From Lysobacteraceae bacterium NML95-0200 (GTDB lineage Bacteria > Pseudomonadota > Gammaproteobacteria > Xanthomonadales > Xanthomonadaceae): a stretch of DNA of 64,000 bases. Under the pieces are notes generated by a model that saw only the letters and a program-made list of their open reading frames with translations, had not been told where the DNA came from and searched no databases. Positions 8,591 to 17,511 of this stretch are shown piece by piece. Position 1 is the stretch's first letter, and each line of letters opens with the position of its first letter. The stretch lies in NCBI GenBank assembly GCA_002798255.1, contig NWQQ01000018.1, positions 26,533 to 90,532 of the forward strand, read 5' to 3'. The translations under genes and the position numbers were made by a program.

Positions 8591-10870
8591 ATGTTTTCCA
8601 AGGAACTTGAACAAAGCATCCACCGTTCGTACCAGCTTGCACGCCTGGCACGTCATGAATTCATGACAGTCGAGCACTTGCTGCTGGCCTTGCTGGAGGA
8701 TGCCGATGCACGCGAAGTGCTCAATGCCTGTGCGGCGGACTATGCCCGGTTGCGCACCGAGCTTGAGCGCGCCATCGGTGAGTCGGTGGCGGTGCTGCCC
8801 GGTGATGATGGCCGCGATACCCAGCCGACACTGGGCTTTCAGCGGGTCTTGCAGCGCGCGGTGTATCACGTGCAGTCATCGGGCAAAAAGGAAGTCACCG
8901 GCGCCAATGTGCTGGTGTCGATTTTTGGCGAGAAGGATTCGCTGGCGGCATACCTGCTTGACCAGCAGGACATTACCCGGCTGGATGTGGTGAATTTCAT
9001 TTCGCATGGCGTTTCCAAGCTGGAATCTGGCGAGCCGGTCAGCGTTGGCGAGGAAGCGCCGCCTGCCCAGTCCGAAAAAGCCTCCAAATCCGACCCGCTT
9101 GGCGAATACACCACCGACCTCAACCAGGCTGCGCGCGAGGGCCGGATTGACCCACTGGTGGGGCGTGGCGAAGAAATCGAACGCACCATCCAAGTGCTAT
9201 GCCGTCGCCGCAAGAACAACCCGCTGTATGTGGGCGAGGCCGGTGTCGGCAAGACCGCGCTGGCCGAAGGGCTGGCCAGGCGCATTGTCGAAGGCCAGGT
9301 GCCTGAAGTTTTGCAAGACGCCCAGGTGTATGCGCTGGACATGGGCGCGTTGCTGGCTGGCAGCAAATATCGTGGCGATTTTGAAAAACGCCTGAAAGCG
9401 GTATTGAAGGCGCTGAAAGAAGTGCCGAACTCCATCCTGTTCATCGACGAAATCCATACCATCATCGGCGCTGGTGCCACCAGTGGTGGCACCATGGATG
9501 CCAGCAATCTCATCAAGCCGGTGCTGGCTTCGGGCGAGCTGCGCTGCATTGGCTCCACCACCTTCCAGGAATATCGCGGCATCTTTGAAAAAGACCGTGC
9601 GCTGGCGCGGCGCTTCCAGAAAATCGACGTGGTCGAGCCGACCGTCGGAGAGGCGGTAGAAATCCTGCGCGGGCTGGCTGCAAAGTACGAAGAACACCAT
9701 GCGGTGCGCTATGCCGAAGATGCCATCCAGGCTGCGGTGGACTTGTCGGTCAAGCATATTCCCGACCGGCTGCTGCCGGACAAGGCGATTGATGTCATCG
9801 ACGAGGCCGGTGCCCGGCAGCGGTTGCTGGACGAGGACAAGCGCAAGCAACTGATTGATGTCGAGGAAATCGAGGCGATTGTCGCCAAGATGGCGCGTAT
9901 CCCGGCACGACAGGTCAGCGCCAGCGACAAGGATGTGCTCAAAAATCTGGAGCGCAATTTGAAGATGGTGATTTTTGGCCAGGATCCGGCCATCGAATCA
10001 CTGGCTTCGGCTATCAAGCTCTCGCGCTCCGGGCTTGGCAACCCGGACAAGCCCATCGGCAGCTTCCTGTTTGCCGGGCCCACCGGCGTGGGTAAAACCG
10101 AAGTCACCCGGCAGTTGGCAATGCAGCTGGGCATCGAGCTGGTGCGCTTTGACATGAGCGAATATATGGAGGCGCACTCGGTTAGCCGCCTGATCGGCGC
10201 ACCGCCGGGCTATGTCGGCCACGACCAGGGCGGGCTTTTGACCGAGAAAATCACCAAAACCCCGCATTGCGTCCTGCTGCTGGATGAGGTGGAAAAAGCC
10301 CACCCGGACATTTTCAATATCCTGCTGCAAGTGATGGATCGCGGTGCGCTGACCGATACCAATGGCCGTGAAGCCAACTTCCGCAACGTGATTGTGGTAA
10401 TGACCACCAATGCCGGGGCAAGTCAGGCCGCGCGGCGCAGCATCGGCTTTACCCGTCAGGATCACTCAAGCGATGCGATGGAGGTGATTCGCAACAGCTT
10501 CAGCCCTGAGTTCCGCAACCGTCTGGATGCCATCGTGCAATTCCAGCCGCTGGGCTTTGAACATATCCTGCGGGTGGTGGACAAGTTCCTGATTGAGCTG
10601 GAAACCCGCTTGCACGAAAAACAGGTGGTGCTCTCGGCCACCGCCGAGGCGCGCGAATGGCTGGCGAAAAATGGCTTCGACCCATTGATGGGCGCAAGGC
10701 CGATGGCAAGAGTGATTCAGAACAAGGTCAAGCGCCTTCTGGCCGACGAAATCCTGTTTGGCCGCCTTGCCCGCGGCGGCCGCGTGGAAATCGGCGTGAA
10801 AGAAGACGAACTTGCCGTCGATATCCAGCCTGCCGAACAATCGGCTGAAGCTGCCCCGGTACTGGGCTGA
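8591..10870 (+). CDS. clpA: ATP-dependent Clp protease ATP-binding subunit ClpA
   Basis: 759 residues, a double-ring AAA+ unfoldase that feeds ClpP. The Clp N-domain occupies about 1-145 and binds ClpS. The first AAA+ module has Walker A GEAGVGKT (215-222) and the LFIDEIH Walker B. The second has GPTGVGKTEVT (about 496-506) and LLLDEVEKAHPD. The ClpP-docking loop reads RRSIGFT, where the usual IGL is IGF, still within the accepted pattern. There is no ClpB-type middle coiled coil, which separates it from ClpB and ClpC. Length matches E. coli (758). Confidence 0.98.
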   Translation: MFSKELEQSIHRSYQLARLARHEFMTVEHLLLALLEDADAREVLNACAADYARLRTELERAIGESVAVLPGDDGRDTQPTLGFQRVLQRAVYHVQSSGKKEVTGANVLVSIFGEKDSLAAYLLDQQDITRLDVVNFISHGVSKLESGEPVSVGEEAPPAQSEKASKSDPLGEYTTDLNQAAREGRIDPLVGRGEEIERTIQVLCRRRKNNPLYVGEAGVGKTALAEGLARRIVEGQVPEVLQDAQVYALDMGALLAGSKYRGDFEKRLKAVLKALKEVPNSILFIDEIHTIIGAGATSGGTMDASNLIKPVLASGELRCIGSTTFQEYRGIFEKDRALARRFQKIDVVEPTVGEAVEILRGLAAKYEEHHAVRYAEDAIQAAVDLSVKHIPDRLLPDKAIDVIDEAGARQRLLDEDKRKQLIDVEEIEAIVAKMARIPARQVSASDKDVLKNLERNLKMVIFGQDPAIESLASAIKLSRSGLGNPDKPIGSFLFAGPTGVGKTEVTRQLAMQLGIELVRFDMSEYMEAHSVSRLIGAPPGYVGHDQGGLLTEKITKTPHCVLLLDEVEKAHPDIFNILLQVMDRGALTDTNGREANFRNVIVVMTTNAGASQAARRSIGFTRQDHSSDAMEVIRNSFSPEFRNRLDAIVQFQPLGFEHILRVVDKFLIELETRLHEKQVVLSATAEAREWLAKNGFDPLMGARPMARVIQNKVKRLLADEILFGRLARGGRVEIGVKEDELAVDIQPAEQSAEAAPVLG

Positions 10871-10876
10871 AAAACA

Positions 10877-10900
10877 CAGGGCGGGCATTGACCCACCCTG
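10877..10900. terminator. Hairpin between convergent clpA and the DUF2147 gene
   Basis: A 9-bp stem with one mismatch (CAGGGCGGG against CCCACCCTG) and a 6-base loop. On the minus strand it is followed by TGTTTTTC, so it fits an intrinsic terminator for the DUF2147 gene. On the plus strand it may also end clpA, without a strong T-run. Confidence 0.6.
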
Positions 10901-10925
10901 AAACTCAAAAAATCTTGTCAGCCGA

Positions 10926-11360
10926 TCATTCGCGGCGCTGCCAGGTGGCGGTGCGACAGAACGGCCCCTTGCAGCCGGTCACCCGCAGCCGGGTGCCGTT
11001 TTCAGCGACCTCGACCGAGCGCACCCGGAAGGTATCGCCGGTAGAGGGTTTGAGGCCGTTGCCACCGCCCCAGCTGCCATTCTCGTTGCGGATATTCCAG
11101 AGTACCGGCATGCCGATGATGGACTTGCCCTTGTTGCTGCCGCTGCACTTGCTGCAGGTCGGCGGCGCGGCAATGTTCTCCACGATTCTGGCTGCCAGTG
11201 TGCCGTTCTGCGCCGGGTAGATTTCCACCACGGTCATGGCTCTGCCGGTTTCATCATCCAGCGTGGTCCACTTGCCAAGCAGCGGATTATTGCTTTGCGC
11301 CGTGCTGGCAAAGGGCAGGGCAGCCAATACCAAGGCCAGAGTAAAAAGTGATTTGCGCAT
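10926..11360 (-). CDS. Secreted DUF2147 family protein
   Basis: 144 residues with a signal peptide (MRKSLFTLALVLAALPFAS, cleavage near TAQS). The mature part follows the DUF2147 pattern: LLGKWTTLDDETGRAMTVVE, two Cys in PTCSKCSG, IIGMPVLWNI, and the ending RTATWQR. It is expected in the periplasm, and the family function is unknown. A Gly-rich stretch GSWGGGNG replaces the usual more polar loop. CGGAGAA precedes the ATG, and a plausible sigma-70 promoter lies just upstream. Confidence 0.85.
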   Translation of the reverse strand: MRKSLFTLALVLAALPFASTAQSNNPLLGKWTTLDDETGRAMTVVEIYPAQNGTLAARIVENIAAPPTCSKCSGSNKGKSIIGMPVLWNIRNENGSWGGGNGLKPSTGDTFRVRSVEVAENGTRLRVTGCKGPFCRTATWQRRE

Positions 11361-11391
11361 GGGGGTTCTCCGTTAGACAGCACAAGGCCGC

Positions 11392-11420
11392 CTTATAGCC
11401 AGTCTTTTATGCTTTGTGAA
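11392..11420 (-). promoter_or_regulatory. Candidate sigma-70 promoter of the DUF2147 gene
   Basis: On the minus strand, TTCACA (11415-11420) and TATAAG (11392-11397) are separated by exactly 17 bases. They lie about 30 bases upstream of the start codon, with CGGAGAA as ribosome site in between. Seen by eye only. Confidence 0.5.
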
Positions 11421-11447
11421 AGCTGCGGTGCAGCATGTGAAGTGGAT

Positions 11448-12680
11448 TCAGCCAGCCAAAAGCTCGGCAACCGCCTTGCGGTAATTGACGACGATTGTTT
11501 CCCGGGCGATATGCACGCCATCGCGCACTAACACCTTGTCTGCCATTTGCACGGTCTTGATGGCATTGCGGTTGCCGGCGAACAGCCAGCGGTCGGCAAT
11601 GTCCTGTTCGGTTGCGCCAATCAATGCCGGGATGTCCGCATCCAGCTCAATATGGTCATCGCAGGCGAAAAAGCCGGTGGAGCTGGCGGCGCTTTCCCAC
11701 ACGCCTTGCAGCAGGGTCTGGCCGACGCTTGGGCATTCAAGGCTTGAGGCGATATTGCGGCGCTGGCGAATCAGCCGCTGGCCGTATTCCAGCCAGCGCA
11801 ATTCTTCCACGGGCGATACCGAAACATGCGAATCCGAACCCACGCCCCAGCGACCACCGGCATCCAGATAGTCGCGCAGCGGGAACAGGCCATCGCCCAG
11901 ATTGGCTTCGGTGGTGGTGCAAATCGCCACCACCGCCTGGCTTTGCGCAATGGCAGAGACTTCCGCAGCATTGAGATGGGTGGCATGCACCAGGGTCCAG
12001 TGCTGGTCAACTTCGGCATTGTCCAGCAACCACTGCACCGGCCGCGCGCCGCGCAGGGCCAGGCATTCATCCACCTCGGCCTGCTGCTCGGCGATATGGA
12101 TATGCACCGGGGTCTGGCGCGGCAGTGCGGCCAGCACTTCGCGCATGGCATCAGGCGCGACCGCGCGCAGGCTGTGCAGTGCGCAGCCGACCCGCAGCAT
12201 CGGGTTCTGCTGTGTGTGCAGGTGATGGAACAGGCGCAGATAGGCTTCCAGCGTGTGGCCGAAACGGCGCTGGCGCTCGGAAAGCGCGCGCCCATCGAAG
12301 CCGCCCTGCATATACAGTACCGGCAGCAGTGTGAGGCGAATGCCGGTTTGCTGGGCAGCCTCAATCAGCGCCTGTGACATCGCCGCAGGCTCTGCATACG
12401 GGCGGCCATCCAGGTCATGGTGCAGATAGTGGAACTCGCAAACGCGGGTAAAGCCCGCCTCCAGCATTTCCACATACAACTGCGCCGCGACAGCGCGCAA
12501 ATGTTCTGGTGAAAAGCGTGCAGCCATGGCGTACATGGTTTCGCGCCAGGTCCAGAAGGAATCATTTGGATCGCCCTGACGCTCGGCCATCCCGGCCATG
12601 GCGCGTTGAAATGCGTGCGAATGCAGGTTGGCGATGCCTGGCAGGTGCCAGCGGTTTTGCTGATAGCGGATACTGTTCAT
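11448..12680 (-). CDS. hutF: N-formimidoyl-L-glutamate deiminase HutF, N-terminally short
   Basis: 410 residues. HutF converts N-formimidoylglutamate to N-formylglutamate and ammonia in the five-step histidine degradation route. The amidohydrolase metal site starts at NLHSHAFQRAMAG (His20, His22), followed by PNDSFWTWRETMYAMA, VCEFHYLHHD, HIHIAEQQAEVDEC and GVGSDSHVSV. Relatives have about 50-60 residues before the NLHSH motif, forming part of the beta-sandwich domain; here there are only 17. The start at 12680 is 28 bases from the divergent hutI start. Extension upstream runs into antisense of hutI and does not resemble the family. The catalytic core is intact, but activity is uncertain. Confidence 0.85.
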   Translation of the reverse strand: MNSIRYQQNRWHLPGIANLHSHAFQRAMAGMAERQGDPNDSFWTWRETMYAMAARFSPEHLRAVAAQLYVEMLEAGFTRVCEFHYLHHDLDGRPYAEPAAMSQALIEAAQQTGIRLTLLPVLYMQGGFDGRALSERQRRFGHTLEAYLRLFHHLHTQQNPMLRVGCALHSLRAVAPDAMREVLAALPRQTPVHIHIAEQQAEVDECLALRGARPVQWLLDNAEVDQHWTLVHATHLNAAEVSAIAQSQAVVAICTTTEANLGDGLFPLRDYLDAGGRWGVGSDSHVSVSPVEELRWLEYGQRLIRQRRNIASSLECPSVGQTLLQGVWESAASSTGFFACDDHIELDADIPALIGATEQDIADRWLFAGNRNAIKTVQMADKVLVRDGVHIARETIVVNYRKAVAELLAG

Positions 12681-12708
12681 CCTTTTATTCTCGCTCAAAC
12701 CCAATCCA

Positions 12709-13932
12709 ATGACGATGGACAACTCCCAATCCGATGGCCTGCTGCTCGGCCCCACCCTGGTCACACTGGATGCCGAAAATGGTTATGGCCTGATTGAAGA
12801 TGGCGCACTGGCCTGGCGTGATGGCGTTCTCACCCATGTGGGCAAGCGTGATGAGTTGCCCGAAGACTTCATCGAAAGCTTCGATGTGGTGCTGGAAACC
12901 ACAGGGCTAGTCACGCCGGGGCTTATCGACTGCCATACCCATGTGGTGTTCGCCGCCAACCGCGCCGCCGAATTTGAAATGCGCCTGCAAGGCCGCAGCT
13001 ATGAAGAAATCGCCCGCGCAGGTGGCGGCATCATCTCCAGCGTCAAGGCCGTGCGCGCAGCCAGCCCCGAGGCCTTGCTGGCCGAGAGCCTGCCGCGGGT
13101 GCGCGCCTTGATGGCCGATGGCCTGACCACCCTGGAAATCAAGTCCGGCTACGGGCTGGATCTGGACAACGAGCGCAAGATGCTGCAAGTGGCCCGCGCC
13201 ATTGGCGAGGTCTGCGGCATCAGCGTGCGCACCACCTATCTGGCCGCCCATGCACTGCCGCCGGAATATCAGGGCCGCGCCGATGAATATATCGACCGGG
13301 TGATTGAATGGATGCCCATTTTGCAGGCCGGAGGCCTGATTGATGCGGTGGATGCGTTCTGCGAAGGCATCGGCTTTTCGCCCGAGCAAACCCGGCGCCT
13401 GTTCAGCGCCGCACGCACGCTGGGCTTGCCAGTCAAACTACACGCTGACCAATTGAGCGATTTGAATGGTGCGGCGATTGCGGCGGAGTTTGGCGGCCTT
13501 TCCGCCGACCATATCGAATACACCAGCGCCGCCAGCGTGGAGGCGATGCGTGAGGCCGGCACCGTGGCGGTGCTGCTACCCGGCGCCTTCCATGTCCTGC
13601 GTGAAACCAAACTGCCACCGATTGCCGATTTGCGCAAAGCGGGCGTGCCGATGGCCGTCTCCACCGACTGCAACCCCGGCACCTCGCCACTGCTGTCACT
13701 GCGTCAGGCGATGCAGCTTGCCTGCACGCATTTTCGCCTGACGCCTGAAGAAGCCCTGCGTGGCGCAAGTATTGAAGCTGCCCGTGCCCTGGGGCTTTCT
13801 GACCGTGGCCGCTTGCGGGTCGGCATGCGCGCCGACTTTGCCCTGTGGCGCGCCCAGCACCCGGCCGAGCTGTGCTACTGGCTGGGCGGCGAGCTGTGTC
13901 AGGCAACATATGCTGCGGGTGTGAGACTTTGA
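12709..13932 (+). CDS. hutI: Imidazolonepropionase HutI
   Basis: 407 residues. It hydrolyses 4-imidazolone-5-propionate to N-formimidoylglutamate, the substrate of HutF. The metal-binding DCHTHVVFAANR (His76, His78), SGYGLDLDNERKML, the second-shell KLHADQL and STDCNPGTSPLLS are all present, and the N-terminal beta part is complete. No ribosome site is obvious before the ATG at 12709; an ATG two codons later is equally possible. hutH, hutU and hutG are not in this window. Confidence 0.96.
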   Translation: MTMDNSQSDGLLLGPTLVTLDAENGYGLIEDGALAWRDGVLTHVGKRDELPEDFIESFDVVLETTGLVTPGLIDCHTHVVFAANRAAEFEMRLQGRSYEEIARAGGGIISSVKAVRAASPEALLAESLPRVRALMADGLTTLEIKSGYGLDLDNERKMLQVARAIGEVCGISVRTTYLAAHALPPEYQGRADEYIDRVIEWMPILQAGGLIDAVDAFCEGIGFSPEQTRRLFSAARTLGLPVKLHADQLSDLNGAAIAAEFGGLSADHIEYTSAASVEAMREAGTVAVLLPGAFHVLRETKLPPIADLRKAGVPMAVSTDCNPGTSPLLSLRQAMQLACTHFRLTPEEALRGASIEAARALGLSDRGRLRVGMRADFALWRAQHPAELCYWLGGELCQATYAAGVRL

Positions 13933-13954
13933 AGCAGCGTGCAGAAAACCGGAC

Positions 13955-13969
13955 TGGCGCTACGCGCCA
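13955..13969. other. Small hairpin in the hutI / PLP-enzyme convergent gap
   Basis: TGGCGC-TAC-GCGCCA forms a perfect 6-bp stem between the converging genes, without a T-run. It may help end transcription or be incidental. Confidence 0.3.
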
Positions 13970-14009
13970 CCAGCGTGCAATTGCCGAGCTGTTGGCAAGG
14001 TGACAAGGC

Positions 14010-15179
14010 TTAACCCAGCGCTGCGGCCAAGTCCTGCCACAGGTCATCGACATGTTCGATGCCGACCGACAGCCGCAGCAGTCCGGCCGTGATGCCATGC
14101 TGCTGCTGTACCTTCTCGTCCACCACGCGATGGGTAAGCCCTGCTGGATGCTGGATCAGGCTGTCCACTGAGCCCAGGCTCACGGCCGGGGTAATCAGCT
14201 GCACCTTGCGCATCACCTGGCTGGCCGCTTCAAAGCCGCCATGCAGCTCGAAGGCCATCAGGCTGCCCGAGCCTTGCATCTGGCTTTGCACAAGTGCGGC
14301 GTTTTTGACCGTGCCAAGCCCCGGGTAATGCACGGCCTTGATGGCAGGGTGCTGCGCTAGCCGCTCGGCGAGTGTCTTGGCATTGGCTTCGGCCTGCCGT
14401 ACCCGCAACTCCAGCGTGGGCAGGCCGCGATGCAGCAGATAGGCCGCCAGCGGATGCAGCAGGGCGCCAGTCGCGGCGCGTACCGTGCGCAGCGCGGCAG
14501 CATCGGCCTCATTGCAGCACACCACGCCGGCGATGACATCGCCATGACCTGCCAGAAACTTGGTGGCGCTGTGCAGGACAAAGCGCGCGCCCAGCCGTGC
14601 AGGCAATTGCAGTACCGGCGTGGCAAAGGTGGAATCCACCAGCACCGGCACTTCGCCTGCGGCCTTGACCACTGCGGCGATATCCACCAAGTCAAGGGTT
14701 GGATTGGCCGGGGTTTCGATGATGATGAGCGAAGTCTCTGCGCGCTTTTTCGCTTCGATTTCGCAAGGCTCGACAAACTCCACCTCAATGCCCAAAAGGC
14801 CGCTGGCAAGCAGATGGTCGGAGGTGCCATACAGCGGGCGTACTGCCAGCATATGACGGCCGTGGGCGGCTTGCGCCAGCAGTACGGCAGTCAAGGCCGC
14901 CATCCCCGAGGCATAGGCAACACAGGCTTCGGTTTCCTCAAGCTCTGCCAGGGCGCGCTCGGTACGGGCGACGGTGGGATTGCAAAGCCGGGCATAAATC
15001 GGGTTGCTGGCACTGGCTGCGCCGGCGACCAGCGCATCGAAACTTTCCGTGCCGCTGGCCAAATCCTGCAGCGGATAAGTGGTGGACAAATCCAGTGGCG
15101 GGGCATGTACGCATAGCGAGGAAAAATCTTCCCGGCCTGCATGCGTGGCGCGTGTGGCAAAGCGCTGTGGTTTGGACAT
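14010..15179 (-). CDS. PLP-dependent trans-sulfuration enzyme (cystathionine gamma-synthase/lyase or methionine gamma-lyase family)
   Basis: 389 residues. The family elements are in order: TRATHAG near the N-terminus, PIYARLCNPT (phosphate-binding Tyr62, Arg64), YASGMAALTAVL, LYGTSDH (Tyr117), ETPANPTLDLVDIA, VDSTFATP, and the PLP lysine Lys207 in LHSATKFLAGHGDVIAG. The C-terminal domain has SLGSVDSLIQHPAGLTH. Motifs do not separate cystathionine gamma-synthase, cystathionine gamma-lyase and methionine gamma-lyase with confidence, so the exact reaction is left open. GGAG precedes the ATG at 15179. The gene is divergent from the transglycosylase gene, and its neighbours give no pathway hint. 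Confidence 0.88.
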   Translation of the reverse strand: MSKPQRFATRATHAGREDFSSLCVHAPPLDLSTTYPLQDLASGTESFDALVAGAASASNPIYARLCNPTVARTERALAELEETEACVAYASGMAALTAVLLAQAAHGRHMLAVRPLYGTSDHLLASGLLGIEVEFVEPCEIEAKKRAETSLIIIETPANPTLDLVDIAAVVKAAGEVPVLVDSTFATPVLQLPARLGARFVLHSATKFLAGHGDVIAGVVCCNEADAAALRTVRAATGALLHPLAAYLLHRGLPTLELRVRQAEANAKTLAERLAQHPAIKAVHYPGLGTVKNAALVQSQMQGSGSLMAFELHGGFEAASQVMRKVQLITPAVSLGSVDSLIQHPAGLTHRVVDEKVQQQHGITAGLLRLSVGIEHVDDLWQDLAAALG

Positions 15180-15321
15180 GAGGCAGACTCCATCGTGATG
15201 AGGACGACAGCACACCTTGCCAGTCTGCGCCGCTGAACGCCGCGATGCAATTGGTTGCGGCGCATTGGCCTTGTACTGCCATCGCTGGCATGATGGCGGG
15301 CTGTTTTTGGAAGGAAGTCCC

Positions 15322-16551
15322 ATGTCCCGTTTATGCCGTCATATTGCCCTTGCCGTGCTGTCTGGCTGGATGCCGCTGGCTGCTGCGCAGAGCACGCCGG
15401 TTGCGGCAAGTGCAGAAGAAGCCGCGCAGTTTTCGCGCTGCATGGCGAGCCTGAAACCTGCGGCTGCGGCTGCGGGCGTGAATGCAGCGACCTTCGAGCG
15501 CCATGCCATGCACATCACCCCGGACATGAGCGTGCTGCCGCTTTTGAACCGCCAGCCGGAGTTTTCCACGCCGCTTTGGGACTATCTGGCGATGCTGGTG
15601 GATGCGCGCCGGGTGCGCGAAGGGCGCGAGCGGCTTGCCAGTCATGCCGACTTGCTGCGCCAGGTCGAGGCGCGTTACGGCGTTGACCCGGCCACCGTGG
15701 TCGCAGTCTGGGGCGTGGAAAGCGATTACGGGCAGAATTTTGGGCAGCGCTCGTTGCAGCAGTCACTGGGCACATTGGCCTGCTTTGGCCGCCGCCAGGC
15801 GTTTTTCCGCAGCGAGTTGTTCGAAGTGCTGAAAATCATCCAGCGCGGCGATGTGGCGCCGGCGGATTTGAAAGGCTCCTGGGCTGGGGCTTTTGGCCAT
15901 ACCCAGTTCATGCCTTCCACCTATAACCGCATTGCCGTGGATTTTGACGGCGATGGCCGCCGTGATTTGGTTGGCAATATTCCCGACGCGCTCGGCTCCA
16001 CTGCCAATTATCTGCGCCGCTCGGGCTGGCGCAGCGGCCAGCCCTGGGGCTATGAAGTACGGCTGCCGCGTGGCTTCAATATGGCATTGGCGGGCAGAAC
16101 CCAGCGCAAACCCTTGAGCCAATGGCAGGCGATGGGCATAGTCCGCATCGATGGCAAACCCATCAATCTACCTGCGGACACCCGCGCAGCGGTATTGGCG
16201 CCGACGGGTGTCAATGGCCCGGCGTTTATCGTTTTCAAAAACTACGACGCCATTTACAGCTATAACGCGGCCGAGAGCTATGCACTGGCGATTGCGCTGC
16301 TTGCCAATGCACTGCGCGGTGAGCCGGGACTGGTGCAGGCCTGGCCGACCGATGACCCCGGCCTTGGCCGTGACGAACGCATGGAACTGCAACGTCTGCT
16401 GCTGGCGCGCGGTCACGATATCGGCAAAGTGGATGGCATGTTGGGGCGTGCCAGCCGCGAAGCCATCAGCAAGGAACAAGCACGGCTTGGCTGGCCGCAA
16501 GATGGCCGGGCGGGTACAAAACTGCTGAAAGCCTTGCGCGAAGGGCGCTGA
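15322..16551 (+). CDS. Lytic murein transglycosylase, MltB family, with peptidoglycan-binding domain
   Basis: 409 residues. A signal peptide is at about 1-23 (LAVLSGWMPLAAA). The SLT_2 catalytic domain has the catalytic glutamate Glu133 in VWGVESDYGQNFG and the motif SWAGAFGHTQFMPSTYNR. Next comes a DFDGDGRRDL calcium-like loop and the tail of the domain. A C-terminal peptidoglycan-binding module (about 345-409) contains LLLARGHDIGKVDGMLG. No lipobox Cys is evident, so it is probably soluble and periplasmic. AAGGAAG precedes the ATG at 15322. It cleaves glycan strands to 1,6-anhydro ends. Confidence 0.93.
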   Translation: MSRLCRHIALAVLSGWMPLAAAQSTPVAASAEEAAQFSRCMASLKPAAAAAGVNAATFERHAMHITPDMSVLPLLNRQPEFSTPLWDYLAMLVDARRVREGRERLASHADLLRQVEARYGVDPATVVAVWGVESDYGQNFGQRSLQQSLGTLACFGRRQAFFRSELFEVLKIIQRGDVAPADLKGSWAGAFGHTQFMPSTYNRIAVDFDGDGRRDLVGNIPDALGSTANYLRRSGWRSGQPWGYEVRLPRGFNMALAGRTQRKPLSQWQAMGIVRIDGKPINLPADTRAAVLAPTGVNGPAFIVFKNYDAIYSYNAAESYALAIALLANALRGEPGLVQAWPTDDPGLGRDERMELQRLLLARGHDIGKVDGMLGRASREAISKEQARLGWPQDGRAGTKLLKALREGR

Positions 16552-16574
16552 TAGCAAGGGCTGCGCAGTGGTTT

Positions 16575-17438
16575 TCAGCCGCTACTGCGCGTGGCCCTTT
16601 GCACGCCGATGATGGCCGCAAGTATCAGTACAAAGCCGAGGATGCCTTTGCCGTCCAGGGTTTGACCAAGCAGCAGCCAGCCCAGCACGAAAGCGCAGAC
16701 CGGGCTCAACAGGCCAAGGGAAGCGACCAGGGCAGAGGGCAGGCGACGCAGGCCACGGAAGAACAGCAGATAGGCCAGTACCGAGCTGAACAGGCACAGG
16801 TACAGGTAGCCGCCGACGTTTTGCCAAGTCAATTGCTGCGGCAGGGGTTCGGTAAGCAGTGCCACCGGCAGCAACATCGTACCGCCCAGCAGCAACTGCC
16901 AGCCGGTAAAGGCCAGCACCGGCAGCGTGCTTTGCCAGTGTTTGGAGAAATACAGCCCCAATGCCACAGCAGCGGCGCCCGTCAGGGCGGCGGCAATGCC
17001 AAGGCCATCAAACGCCGCTTTGGGCGAATGCACCAATAACGCCACACCGGCAATCCCCACGATGGCCGAGCCCCAGGCCAGCCGCGAGGGGGCTTGCTTG
17101 CCCAGCAGCCAGCCCAGCGCCAGCACCATCAAGACTTGCGTGGCAGTGAGGATGGCGGCCACACCGCCCGGCAGGCGGTAGGCAGAAACGAACAACATGC
17201 CCTGAAACCAGGCGATATTGAAAAACGCCAGCAGCGCCAGCCTTGGCCATTCGCCGCGCGCGGGCAGGTGGCGGGCAAACAGCAGCAGCAAGATGCCTGC
17301 GGGCAGGCAGCGCAGCACGGCGGCGGTAAATGGGCGGTCGGCGGGCAAAAACGCCACCGTCACCCAGTAGGTCGAGCCCCAGATCAGTGGAGCCAGGGCT
17401 GAAAGCGCGATATCACGGGTAGGGGGTGGGGATGACAT
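16575..17438 (-). CDS. EamA-family (DMT superfamily) membrane transporter
   Basis: 287 residues with about ten hydrophobic helices and two EamA repeats. The first begins APLIWGSTYWVTVAFLPADR and the second LALGLYFSKHWQSTLPV. It resembles YedA-type metabolite or amino-acid exporters, but the substrate cannot be read from sequence. The ATG at 17438 (MSSPPPTRD) was chosen over upstream in-frame starts because the first helix follows at the normal distance. It is divergent from recC, with 73 bases between the starts. Confidence 0.85.
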   Translation of the reverse strand: MSSPPPTRDIALSALAPLIWGSTYWVTVAFLPADRPFTAAVLRCLPAGILLLLFARHLPARGEWPRLALLAFFNIAWFQGMLFVSAYRLPGGVAAILTATQVLMVLALGWLLGKQAPSRLAWGSAIVGIAGVALLVHSPKAAFDGLGIAAALTGAAAVALGLYFSKHWQSTLPVLAFTGWQLLLGGTMLLPVALLTEPLPQQLTWQNVGGYLYLCLFSSVLAYLLFFRGLRRLPSALVASLGLLSPVCAFVLGWLLLGQTLDGKGILGFVLILAAIIGVQRATRSSG

Positions 17439-17511
17439 GAAGTGATGGGTTGGAAACTCTGGCCAGTTTAAATCGCAGGATTTGCGACAGGCTTGCGGCA
17501 TCATTATCAGC

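Noticed and set aside
13955..13969. Terminator for hutI
   Set aside because: The 6-bp hairpin has no T-run, so it is listed only as a hairpin.
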